A stretch of DNA of 11,198 nucleotides from contig JAHIKO010000043.1 of the NCBI GenBank assembly GCA_018897535.1, forward strand, positions 1-11,198, written 5' to 3'. Origin of the DNA: Candidatus Dependentiae bacterium (GTDB taxonomy: Bacteria; Babelota; Babeliae; Babelales; UASB340). Shown piece by piece: positions 1 to 5,735 of the stretch. A model generated the notes under the pieces. It was given only the letters and a program-made list of their open reading frames with translations. It did no database searches and was not told the origin of the DNA. The position numbers and the translations under genes are program-made. Numbering within the stretch: position 1 is the first letter of the stretch; the number at the start of each line of letters is the position of its first letter.

Positions 1-940
1 CAGCTTTATTATAAGTTCCCTTAAATTCAAAGCGTCTAACAACGCCTTTAAAGGTTTTTAAAGCGTCTTGTATTTTTTTTAATGGAATATCTAATTCTAA
101 TGCAATACCTATAGAGGCAAGAGCATTTAAAACATTATGTCTTCCGGCAATATTTAAATTCATTTGGCCAATAAAATTTTTATTAAAATAAATATTAAAT
201 GTCGAGCCATTGGCTGTTGTTTCTATAATTTCACCCATTATATTTGCATCTTGTGTAAAACCATAAGTAATAGCATTTATATTTTTAATTGGTAAAAGAG
301 ATTTTACATTTTCATTATCTATGCATAAAAAAGCTTTACCAAAGAAAGGTAATTTATTTAAAAATTTTATAAAAGTTTGTTTTATATCTTCTAGATCTTT
401 ATAAGTTTCCAAGTGCTCTTTATCTATATTTGTTATAACTGCTAATGTTGGATATAAATTCAAAAAAGATCTATCTGATTCATCAGCCTCTGCTACTAAA
501 AAATCACTTTTACCAAAATGAGCGTTTTTAGAAATAGTTTTTAATATTCCACCTACAATTATTGTTGGATCGATATTTGATTCAAGTAATATGTGTGAAA
601 TCATAGATGTAGTAGTAGTTTTCCCGTGTGCGCCGGATACTGCAATACTATATTTTGTGCGCATAAGTTCTGCAAGAATTAAAGATCTGTGTACAACTGG
701 AATATTTTTTTGTAATGCCGTATTAACTTCTTCATTTGATTTATTAATAGCTGTAGTACAAACTAAAACGTCAGCATTGGTGATGTGTTCTGTATTGTGA
801 TTTTGGTAAATGGAGCAACCAATACTTTTAAGATGTTCTATTATTGAAGAATTTGTATCTTTGTCGCATCCGGAGATATTGTAACCTTGAAGCTTTAATA
901 TTTCAGCAAGGCCACTCATTCCTATTCCACCGATGCCCAT
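1..940 (-). CDS. murC: UDP-N-acetylmuramate--L-alanine ligase MurC, N-terminal 313 codons (runs off the left edge)
   Basis: MurC joins L-alanine to UDP-N-acetylmuramic acid using ATP, the first peptide-stem step of cytoplasmic peptidoglycan synthesis. I translated this frame by hand; it is open without a stop from 940 to the window edge. Counting from the ATG at 940, the sequence opens with the UDP-binding loop MGIGGIGMSG. The ATP P-loop GAHGKTTTT is at about 103-111, EADESDRSF at about 151-159, NIDKEHLETY at about 171-180, GRHNVLNA at about 266-273, and the RRFEF stretch at about 302-306. These are the Mur-ligase signatures in the right order; the rest of the roughly 450-residue family length lies outside the window. 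The start is problematic: the same frame continues upstream as THIHF, the expected first beta strand, but has no start codon before a stop at 971-973. A likely ATG at 969 is one frame off across nine A. The gene lies just downstream of the aminotransferase and is probably co-transcribed with it. Identity is very secure, the start is not. Confidence 0.95.
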   Translation of the reverse strand, partial: MGIGGIGMSGLAEILKLQGYNISGCDKDTNSSIIEHLKSIGCSIYQNHNTEHITNADVLVCTTAINKSNEEVNTALQKNIPVVHRSLILAELMRTKYSIAVSGAHGKTTTTSMISHILLESNIDPTIIVGGILKTISKNAHFGKSDFLVAEADESDRSFLNLYPTLAVITNIDKEHLETYKDLEDIKQTFIKFLNKLPFFGKAFLCIDNENVKSLLPIKNINAITYGFTQDANIMGEIIETTANGSTFNIYFNKNFIGQMNLNIAGRHNVLNALASIGIALELDIPLKKIQDALKTFKGVVRRFEFKGTYNKA

Positions 941-954
941 AAAGTGTATATGCG

Positions 955-963
955 TTTTTTTTT
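955..963 (-). other. A9 homopolymer separating the likely murC start codon from the murC frame
   Basis: On the minus strand an ATG at 969-967 is followed by TAC and nine A. Read as written, it gives only 15 codons (MYKKKRIYTLWASVE) before TAG at 924-922. One extra A (or two fewer) would join it to the MurC frame as MYKKKTHIHFMGIGG, a normal MurC N-terminus. A weak purine motif (GAG) lies six bases upstream of this ATG, whereas the in-frame ATG at 940 has no visible ribosome binding site. The run length is read directly from the sequence; its effect is inferred. Confidence 0.7.
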
Positions 964-1000
964 GTACATTTTATTCTCTAGTTATTTTTGTGAATCTAAT

Positions 1001-2149
1001 TTATAAAAAATATTTAGTAATTCGATCAAGACCTTCTATTAATATATTTGCTTCTCTTGCAAAGCATAATCTTATAAATTGTTTTCCGCTGTCACCAAAA
1101 TCTTTTCCGGGTATAAGAGATACTTTTGCTTGCTTTAATATATCAAGAACCAAGCTTTCCGAATCATCATATTGGGTTTTTAAAAATATAAAAAAACTAC
1201 CCATTGGTTTTTGATATGAAAAAATATTTTTTTCTACCAATGGTTTTAATTTTTCACATGTTATATCTAGATTAATTTCAGTTTGGTCATGAAATTTTTT
1301 TGTAAATTCATAATGATCCAATGCATAAAGAGCTGCATGTTGAGATGGGATGTTGGTACAATTTAATAAAGCATCTTGCATTGATCCAACCGCAATATTT
1401 AAACTATTTGGAATTACCATATATCCAACTCTCCAACCGCTCATACCCATACTTTTTGAAAAAGTATTTACGTTTATAAAATATTCAGATTTAGTTACAA
1501 ATTTAACAGTTGATTTATAAGATTTGTCAAAAGCATAATCTTTATATGCTTCATCAATAATTAAATAGATTTTATTTTGTTCACACCAATCCAACAATTC
1601 TTTAATTGTTTGTTCATCTATAATTATACCCAATGGATTCCATGGGTTTGAAAATATTAAAATTTTTGTTTTTGATGTTGTCGCTTTTTTTATTTTTTCA
1701 ATATCCAAATACCATTGTTGATTTGAATTTTTTTGATCATTGGTCATTGATACAAATATTGAATTTGCTCTTGCCAATTTTGTTAGTTTATCATAAGCAG
1801 GATAAGTTGGTTCGGGTATTATTACCTCATCTCCCGGTTCCAATAAAGTTAAAAATAGAGTAGATAATGCACCTATGCATCCGTGAGTAACTATTATTTG
1901 GTTTGTATCTACTTTAATACCATCTTGATCAAAAATAAATTTAGAAATACGTTCTCTTAGTGGCAAAATTCCCCAGGCACTTTGGTAATAATCTGTTTTA
2001 TCCGTATTTAAAATATTTTGTAAGTGAGTTTTTATTTCTTTTGGTATACCGCCAACTTTTAGAGCACCTTGAGATAGTGAGATATATTCGTTGCTGCTTT
2101 GAGCAATACTTTCAATTTTTTTTATACCGGAAAGAGGTATGGTAAGCAT
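1001..2149 (-). CDS. class I/II PLP-dependent aminotransferase (aspartate aminotransferase fold)
   Basis: This 382-residue protein is a fold-type I aminotransferase, a cytoplasmic enzyme moving amino groups between an amino acid and a 2-oxo acid via pyridoxal phosphate. Counted from the ATG at 2149, it shows the NPWNPLG motif at about 168-174 and DEAYKDY at about 199-205, which carries the PLP-ring Asp and the Tyr. The Schiff-base lysine is K232 in FSKSMGMSGWRVGY, and the substrate carboxylate-binding Arg is near 360 in FIRLCFA. NPWNPLG deviates slightly from the usual NPxNPTG. An upstream in-frame ATG at 2230 would overlap the preceding gene by 64 bases and has no family support, so I chose 2149, which has an AAGGA site. 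The gene begins 17 nt after the membrane protein stop and precedes murC. Substrate cannot be told from sequence: aspartate, aromatic or alanine donors are all possible. Confidence 0.9.
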   Translation of the reverse strand: MLTIPLSGIKKIESIAQSSNEYISLSQGALKVGGIPKEIKTHLQNILNTDKTDYYQSAWGILPLRERISKFIFDQDGIKVDTNQIIVTHGCIGALSTLFLTLLEPGDEVIIPEPTYPAYDKLTKLARANSIFVSMTNDQKNSNQQWYLDIEKIKKATTSKTKILIFSNPWNPLGIIIDEQTIKELLDWCEQNKIYLIIDEAYKDYAFDKSYKSTVKFVTKSEYFINVNTFSKSMGMSGWRVGYMVIPNSLNIAVGSMQDALLNCTNIPSQHAALYALDHYEFTKKFHDQTEINLDITCEKLKPLVEKNIFSYQKPMGSFFIFLKTQYDDSESLVLDILKQAKVSLIPGKDFGDSGKQFIRLCFAREANILIEGLDRITKYFL

Positions 2150-2155
2150 TTGTTT

Positions 2156-2160
2156 TCCTT
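2156..2160 (-). promoter_or_regulatory. ribosome binding site that fixes the aminotransferase start
   Basis: AAGGA lies six bases upstream of the ATG at 2149. It is the reason to reject the longer reading from 2230, whose extra 27 residues are encoded mostly inside the upstream gene. Confidence 0.7.
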
Positions 2161-2166
2161 GAATAT

Positions 2167-2697
2167 TTAAGCCAAAATGTTGAGTAAAATAATTAGTTCT
2201 TTGTATGATAATTGAAATAATATAAAACAACTAAAGATTATTATTATTGTTCTTAATGTGTAATGAAGATATTTGTTAGCGAAAAATTTGTCATAACCAA
2301 TTATAAAACGATAAAAAGTGCCAAAGCCGGACACAAAAAATATTAACCAATGTGGCCATGGATTTGTTATTGTTACATAAAATAGATTTGTAAAAGCAGA
2401 TATAAAATATATATTTTTAAAAAATAATACAGAATAAATTGTAAAAAATGCAGCCAGTGGCCAAACTATTAATTCGGGATATTTTAGCGTTTTTTTTGTA
2501 ATAAATTTATATGGTGCTCCTAGAATTAATTTTCCATGAGAACCGGGTATGCATAAAATATAGAAAGCCCACAAAACCATAGTTGCTAAAATTGAAGTAT
2601 GAAAATCATTTTTTAGATAAAAGTTAAAAAAAATAAATGTTAAGAATGCAAATGATATAGAAATAGACATGATAAAATATTTCGTATTTTGCTCCAT
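2167..2697 (-). CDS. multi-pass integral membrane protein of unknown function
   Basis: I do not recognise this 176-residue protein. It is very hydrophobic and has about five likely membrane helices, near residues 8-27, 35-50, 75-93, 97-129 (perhaps two short helices) and 146-173. Polar connecting segments carry PGSHGK at 51-56, a basic stretch KFITKKTLK at 64-72, NPWPHW at 112-117 and YDKFFANKY at 135-143. These conserved-looking Gly/His/Pro/Trp turns could be functional, but no catalytic motif is identifiable. Its start at 2697 is preceded by a GGGGA ribosome binding site about four bases away. The aminotransferase begins 17 nt after its stop, so the two are probably co-transcribed with murC downstream. 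That context is weak evidence for an envelope-related role. The reading frame is real given the membrane periodicity, spacing and ribosome binding site. Confidence 0.8.
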   Translation of the reverse strand: MEQNTKYFIMSISISFAFLTFIFFNFYLKNDFHTSILATMVLWAFYILCIPGSHGKLILGAPYKFITKKTLKYPELIVWPLAAFFTIYSVLFFKNIYFISAFTNLFYVTITNPWPHWLIFFVSGFGTFYRFIIGYDKFFANKYLHYTLRTIIIIFSCFILFQLSYKELIILLNILA

Positions 2698-2725
2698 TTT
2701 TCCCCACTTTTTAACAATTAATTAA

Positions 2726-2749
2726 TTTAGCTCTAAGTTTGGCTCTAAT
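2726..2749. repeat. two tandem 12-bp units upstream of the membrane protein gene
   Basis: On the plus strand the units TTTAGCTCTAAG (2726-2737) and TTTGGCTCTAAT (2738-2749) are adjacent and differ at two positions. They lie 29 bases upstream of the membrane protein ATG, where an operator could sit. With only two units in an AT-rich leader, chance duplication is equally possible. Confidence 0.35.
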
Positions 2750-2798
2750 TTACTATTTCGCAATATCACCAAATTTTGTAAACTTTTTTCATATATTG

Positions 2799-2836
2799 CT
2801 GGCCTGCCAGTCGTAGCTCGTTAGAGCGAAGACTGG
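2799..2836. repeat. GC-richer palindromic element fused to the 3' end of tRNA-Ala
   Basis: On the plus strand CCAGTC at 2807-2812 pairs with GACTGG at 2831-2836. An inner stem GCTC (2816-2819) / GAGC (2824-2827) closes a GTTA loop. A second, competing stem pairs CTGG at 2799-2802 with CCAG at 2807-2810. The right arm includes the three bases encoding the tRNA CCA end. No T-run follows on the minus strand, so it is not a standard intrinsic terminator. Its higher GC content than the surroundings fits a REP-like or Rickettsia-type palindromic repeat, but only one copy is in the window. Confidence 0.55.
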
Positions 2837-2909
2837 TGGAGCTAACCGGGGTCGAACCGGTGACCTCATGAATGCCATTCATGCGTTCTACCAACTGAAC
2901 TATAGCCCC
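2834..2909 (-). tRNA. tRNA-Ala (anticodon GGC), CCA encoded in the gene
   Basis: The 76-nt cloverleaf folds fully. The acceptor GGGGCTA/TAGCTCC carries the G3:U70 wobble pair that is the main alanine identity element, with discriminator A and encoded CCA. The D stem is GTTC/GAAC with an 8-nt loop containing GG. The anticodon stem is CATGA/TCATG with loop ATGGCAT, giving anticodon GGC at 2876-2874. The T stem is ACCGG/CCGGT with loop TTCGACC. It reads GCC and GCU alanine codons. It is divergent from cca by about 130 nt. The CCA end overlaps the palindromic element, so 3' processing must cut at or just after that structure. Confidence 0.97.
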
Positions 2910-3037
2910 AAAAGTTATTAAAACATTAATAATAAACTTTAATATTGTAAATATTAAAAAAACTGTATAAAAAGAGCAAGTATTTTTTATACTATTTTTG
3001 TTTTATTTAAATAAAATTTTAGCTTTAAGGTATTAAA
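2910..3037. promoter_or_regulatory. divergent intergenic region between tRNA-Ala and cca
   Basis: This gap must carry promoters for both the leftward tRNA and the rightward cca. On the plus strand TATACT at 2988-2993 resembles a -10 box but has no good -35 at 16 to 18 bases. TTGTAA (2945-2950) and TATAAA (2966-2971) are separated by only 15 bases. The AT content makes such matches frequent, so I do not assign exact promoters. AAGG sits seven bases before the cca ATG. Confidence 0.3.
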
Positions 3038-4501
3038 ATGAAAAATTTGTTAGAGATTATTAAAAAAATACGGCCAATTTTGGCTATGCTTATAAAAAAT
3101 GGAGCTACGCCATATTTGGTTGGCGGTGTGGTTCGCGATTTAGTGTTAAAAAAAACGATAAAAGATATAGACATAGAAATACATAAAATATCTCTTAGGC
3201 AACTTGAAACTATATTACAAAAATTTGGACATGTAAGATTAATAGGTAAGAGTTTTGGTGTTTTACACATTGATGGATACGATATTGATTGGTCATTGCC
3301 CAGAACTGACTCAATAGGACGAAAACCAAAAGTTAACATAAATCCGGATATGAAAATAGAAGATGCTTTACGTAGACGTGATATTACAATGAATGCAATG
3401 GCTATAAATTTAAAAGATGTTTTAAGCTTGAAAAAAAATATAATTTTTAAAAATATTATTATAGATCCATTTGGTGGTTTTAAAGATATAAAAGAAAAAA
3501 AATTAAGATATGTAGATAAAAAATTGTTTGTACAAGATCCTTTACGTTTTTTTAGAGTTATGCAATTTATTGGAAGATTTGAAATGGAGCCGGATAAAAA
3601 TCTTAATTTACTTTGTAAAAAAATAAATTTAAAAGATTTTAAAAATAAAAAAAATATATCAAGAGAAAGAATTTTTGATGAAATTAAAAAACTTTTATTA
3701 AAATCAAAATCGCCATCATTAGGGTTTAGATGGCTGGGCGAAATTAATAGATTAAAAGAATTGTTTCCCGAGATTTATAATTTAATTGGAGTTAAACAAA
3801 AAGAATATTATCATCCTGAAGGTGATGTTTTTGAGCACACTATGCAGGCTCTTGATGCTGCTGCAAGTTTAGAATTATATGAAAATGAAAATGAAAAATT
3901 TTTAATTATGCTTGGCGCGTTATGTCACGATTTTGGAAAGCCCTATGTTACAGACGAAGCTTTTTCATGTAAAGGTCATGAAGTAGCAGGGGTTGCAGTT
4001 GCTAAAAAATTTTTAAAACGCATTACAAATAATAAATGTTTAATAGATTCTGTTTGTAAGTTAGTTTTGTATCACACGAGAATTATAGATTTAATAAGAT
4101 CCAAAACAAAATTGAGCGCATATAAGCGTTTAGCTTTAAAATTAGCCCCAAACTTAAATTTAAGGCATTTGGGGTTAATGTTTTTAATAGATATTAGAGG
4201 CCGAAATTCTAAATCAACAAAACCATTAAAAAGAGCTTTTGTGAAACATGAAGATATTATGCTTTATGATAAAGATATATATAATAAATTTTTATTTAAT
4301 ATAAAAAAAGCACAAATAGAATATGGACCACAAAAACCAATTTTGATGGGTAGAGAGTTATTAAAATATATTAAACAGGGGCCTAAAATGGGTGAAATTT
4401 TAAAATATGCATATAAAGTTCAGATTGAAAAAGATATAAAAGATATAGAAATATTAAAAGAGATTATCCTTAGAAAATTTAAAATAAAAAAGGCGGTATG
4501 A
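3038..4501 (+). CDS. cca: CCA-adding tRNA nucleotidyltransferase with HD domain
   Basis: This 487-residue cytoplasmic enzyme builds or repairs the 3' CCA end of tRNAs from CTP and ATP. The class II nucleotidyltransferase head shows the LVGGVVRD loop at about 27-34 and the metal-binding DID at 43-45. LRRRDITMNAMAI follows at about 111-123, and the RNA/neck region has DPLRFFRVMQF at about 167-177. A C-terminal HD phosphohydrolase domain follows, with H267 and the C-H-D triad at 296-298 (CHDFGKP). The tail MGRELLKY...GPKMGEIL matches the family end. Its tRNA-Ala neighbour already encodes CCA, so the role here may be mainly repair. A poly(A) polymerase (PcnB) is the related alternative; the HD domain and spacing favour Cca. 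Start ATG has AAGG seven bases upstream. The stop TGA lies in the loop of the downstream terminator, where the gene converges with the VOC gene. Confidence 0.92.
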   Translation: MKNLLEIIKKIRPILAMLIKNGATPYLVGGVVRDLVLKKTIKDIDIEIHKISLRQLETILQKFGHVRLIGKSFGVLHIDGYDIDWSLPRTDSIGRKPKVNINPDMKIEDALRRRDITMNAMAINLKDVLSLKKNIIFKNIIIDPFGGFKDIKEKKLRYVDKKLFVQDPLRFFRVMQFIGRFEMEPDKNLNLLCKKINLKDFKNKKNISRERIFDEIKKLLLKSKSPSLGFRWLGEINRLKELFPEIYNLIGVKQKEYYHPEGDVFEHTMQALDAAASLELYENENEKFLIMLGALCHDFGKPYVTDEAFSCKGHEVAGVAVAKKFLKRITNNKCLIDSVCKLVLYHTRIIDLIRSKTKLSAYKRLALKLAPNLNLRHLGLMFLIDIRGRNSKSTKPLKRAFVKHEDIMLYDKDIYNKFLFNIKKAQIEYGPQKPILMGRELLKYIKQGPKMGEILKYAYKVQIEKDIKDIEILKEIILRKFKIKKAV

Positions 4502-4523
4502 AACCGCCTAAATTTAATTTTTT
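4491..4523. terminator. bidirectional intrinsic terminator between cca and the rpmB-rpsT-VOC operon
   Basis: AGGCGGT (4491-4497) and ACCGCCT (4503-4509) form a perfect 7-bp stem with an ATGAA loop. Plus-strand transcripts then meet an AT stretch ending in six T (4518-4523). Minus-strand transcripts meet a run of T interrupted by one A (complement of 4481-4490) immediately after the stem, the stronger signal. The stem includes the last cca codons, and the cca stop codon lies in the loop, so the two convergent units share one compact terminator. Confidence 0.9.
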
Positions 4524-5103
4524 ACTTAGCTTTTTTTAGCCAAAGCTTTGTATATTTTTTTGAAGCTCTTCGTAGAATTCCAAAACTCTTTAAGTACTTA
4601 ATCATTTTTTCTTGTAATTCTTTATTTTTTGCAAAATCAGAAGAGACATCTTTTTTGGATATTCCTGAATGTAAAAATTCTTCAGGTGTTTTATATAATT
4701 CCAGTGGTTGAGCAAATGTAATTTTGATGCCGAATGGATCTTTTAGTGAAAATTCTTTATAACCATAAGAACTGTCTTTGAGTGGTGAAATTATTTGTAG
4801 GCCTTTTTGTTCACATTTATTGTAATATTTTTCTATGCCTTTTTTCATTTCAGCAAATATTCCAACGCTACGGCTTGAACATCTCTTGATGAAACTAAAT
4901 TCCGCAAGTTCTTCAATGTGTGGGGCTCTGAAGATAATAAAACATTTGCCTTTTCTTATGTGTGCATAAGAAATAATATCTTCGGCCCCTTCATTTTTTT
5001 CTACAGATAATTCGATAATGTCAAAAAACAGTTTCTCAGTATAAAACTTTACTGCCTTATCAACAGAATCGACGACCAAAACAATTGTTCCGGATTTCAT
5101 CAT
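4522..5103 (-). CDS. VOC-fold (glyoxalase/bleomycin-resistance superfamily) protein with C-terminal extension
   Basis: Residues 1-133 have the beta-alpha-beta-beta-beta paired layout of the vicinal oxygen chelate fold. It starts SGTIVLVVDSVDKAVKFYTEKL and ends with YKEFSLKDPFGIKITFAQP, the usual terminal DPxGxxixxxxP signature. The four positions normally giving the metal ligands (His/Glu) appear as non-ligands: no His in the first strand, no Glu in the FIIF strand, no His in SVGIFAEM, and Thr in IKITF. It may therefore bind a ligand rather than act as a metal glyoxalase or dioxygenase. About 60 extra residues (134-193) are charged and probably helical, ending in a Lys-rich tail. The gene starts 40 nt after rpsT, with GGAG seven bases before the ATG at 5103, and ends at the shared terminator. 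Its function is unknown, and its link to ribosomal proteins may be only transcriptional. Confidence 0.8.
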   Translation of the reverse strand: MMKSGTIVLVVDSVDKAVKFYTEKLFFDIIELSVEKNEGAEDIISYAHIRKGKCFIIFRAPHIEELAEFSFIKRCSSRSVGIFAEMKKGIEKYYNKCEQKGLQIISPLKDSSYGYKEFSLKDPFGIKITFAQPLELYKTPEEFLHSGISKKDVSSDFAKNKELQEKMIKYLKSFGILRRASKKYTKLWLKKAK

Positions 5104-5143
5104 GTTTTTTCTCCGCCTTCATTACCACCAACATAAAACGTGC

Positions 5144-5410
5144 CTATTTTTGAATAGCAACAAGTTTTTGTGTAAGTCTGCTGACTTTTCTAGCTGCTGC
5201 ATTTTTCTTAAATAGGCCTTTACCTGCAGCTCTAGCGATTTTACTTTCAGCAATGTTCAATAAATCTTTAGCTGCTGTAAGATTCTTTTCTGCTATCGCT
5301 TCACTATATTTCTTTATAATAGTTTTTATCTCTGATTTTCTAGTTAAATTTATATTTCTTTTTTTTTCGTTAGTTTTAGCTCTTTTTTTTGATGACTTTA
5401 AATTTGCCAT
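5144..5410 (-). CDS. rpsT: 30S ribosomal protein S20
   Basis: S20 is a primary 16S rRNA-binding protein of the small subunit. The 88 residues start MANLKSSKKRAKTNEKKR, the typical basic N-terminus, and continue as Lys/Ala-rich helices (about 20-85) with AAGKGLFKKNAAARKVSRL near the end, matching family length. A TTG six bases upstream would add two residues, but the ATG at 5410 gives the universal MANxK start; AAAGG lies ten bases before it. It follows rpmB by 21 nt and precedes the VOC gene by 40 nt, so all three are probably one transcript. Confidence 0.97.
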   Translation of the reverse strand: MANLKSSKKRAKTNEKKRNINLTRKSEIKTIIKKYSEAIAEKNLTAAKDLLNIAESKIARAAGKGLFKKNAAARKVSRLTQKLVAIQK

Positions 5411-5431
5411 GATCAATAAACCTTTTATAAA

Positions 5432-5629
5432 TTAAACAACTTTTTCTATTTTTCCGGATTTTAAGCATTTAGCACAAACAGAACCACGTAGAACATTTTT
5501 TTGTCCTTTTAGCGTATATCTTATTGCATGAACATTCGGATATACCCATCGTTTGGTTTTGTTGTTTGCGTTACTCACATTATTTACAACTTGTGGTCGC
5601 TTATCGCAGATAACACATATATTTGCCAT
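5432..5629 (-). CDS. rpmB: 50S ribosomal protein L28 (zinc-binding type)
   Basis: This 65-residue large-subunit protein has the L28 hallmark NNVSNANNKTKR at about 16-27, followed by PNVHAIRY. It carries two CxxC pairs, C5/C8 and C52/C55, so it is the zinc-ribbon form rather than the cysteine-free version. The start at 5629 has AAAGGA about ten bases upstream. It is first gene of the apparent rpmB-rpsT-VOC unit, 106 nt after ftsH. rpmB with rpsT rather than with rpmG is a less familiar arrangement. Confidence 0.97.
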   Translation of the reverse strand: MANICVICDKRPQVVNNVSNANNKTKRWVYPNVHAIRYTLKGQKNVLRGSVCAKCLKSGKIEKVV

Positions 5630-5735
5630 TTTTAAAGTGTCCTTTCAACGCATAACTTTAATTTTTAGTGGTAATAACAATCTTAATGTCTTATATATTA
5701 ACAGAAAAACTGTTTTTTTAAAACACCTATTTTAC

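Noticed and set aside
933..1214. Open frame of 93 codons on the plus strand across the murC/aminotransferase junction
   Set aside because: It is antisense to two conserved coding regions, and its sequence looks like reverse-frame AT-rich noise.
2150..2230. N-terminal extension of the aminotransferase from an ATG at 2230
   Set aside because: It overlaps the membrane protein gene, lacks family similarity, and the ATG at 2149 has a good AAGGA site and a family-like N-terminus.
3025..3339. Open frame of 104 codons on the minus strand over the start of cca
   Set aside because: It lies antisense to the conserved nucleotidyltransferase motifs and has no recognisable protein features.
5700..5720. 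Small hairpin AACAG/CTGTT with adjacent T-run between ftsH and rpmB
   Set aside because: The stem is only five base pairs, and the T-run follows it on the plus strand where no gene ends; on the minus strand it is preceded by A and followed by mixed AT, so it is a poor ftsH terminator.
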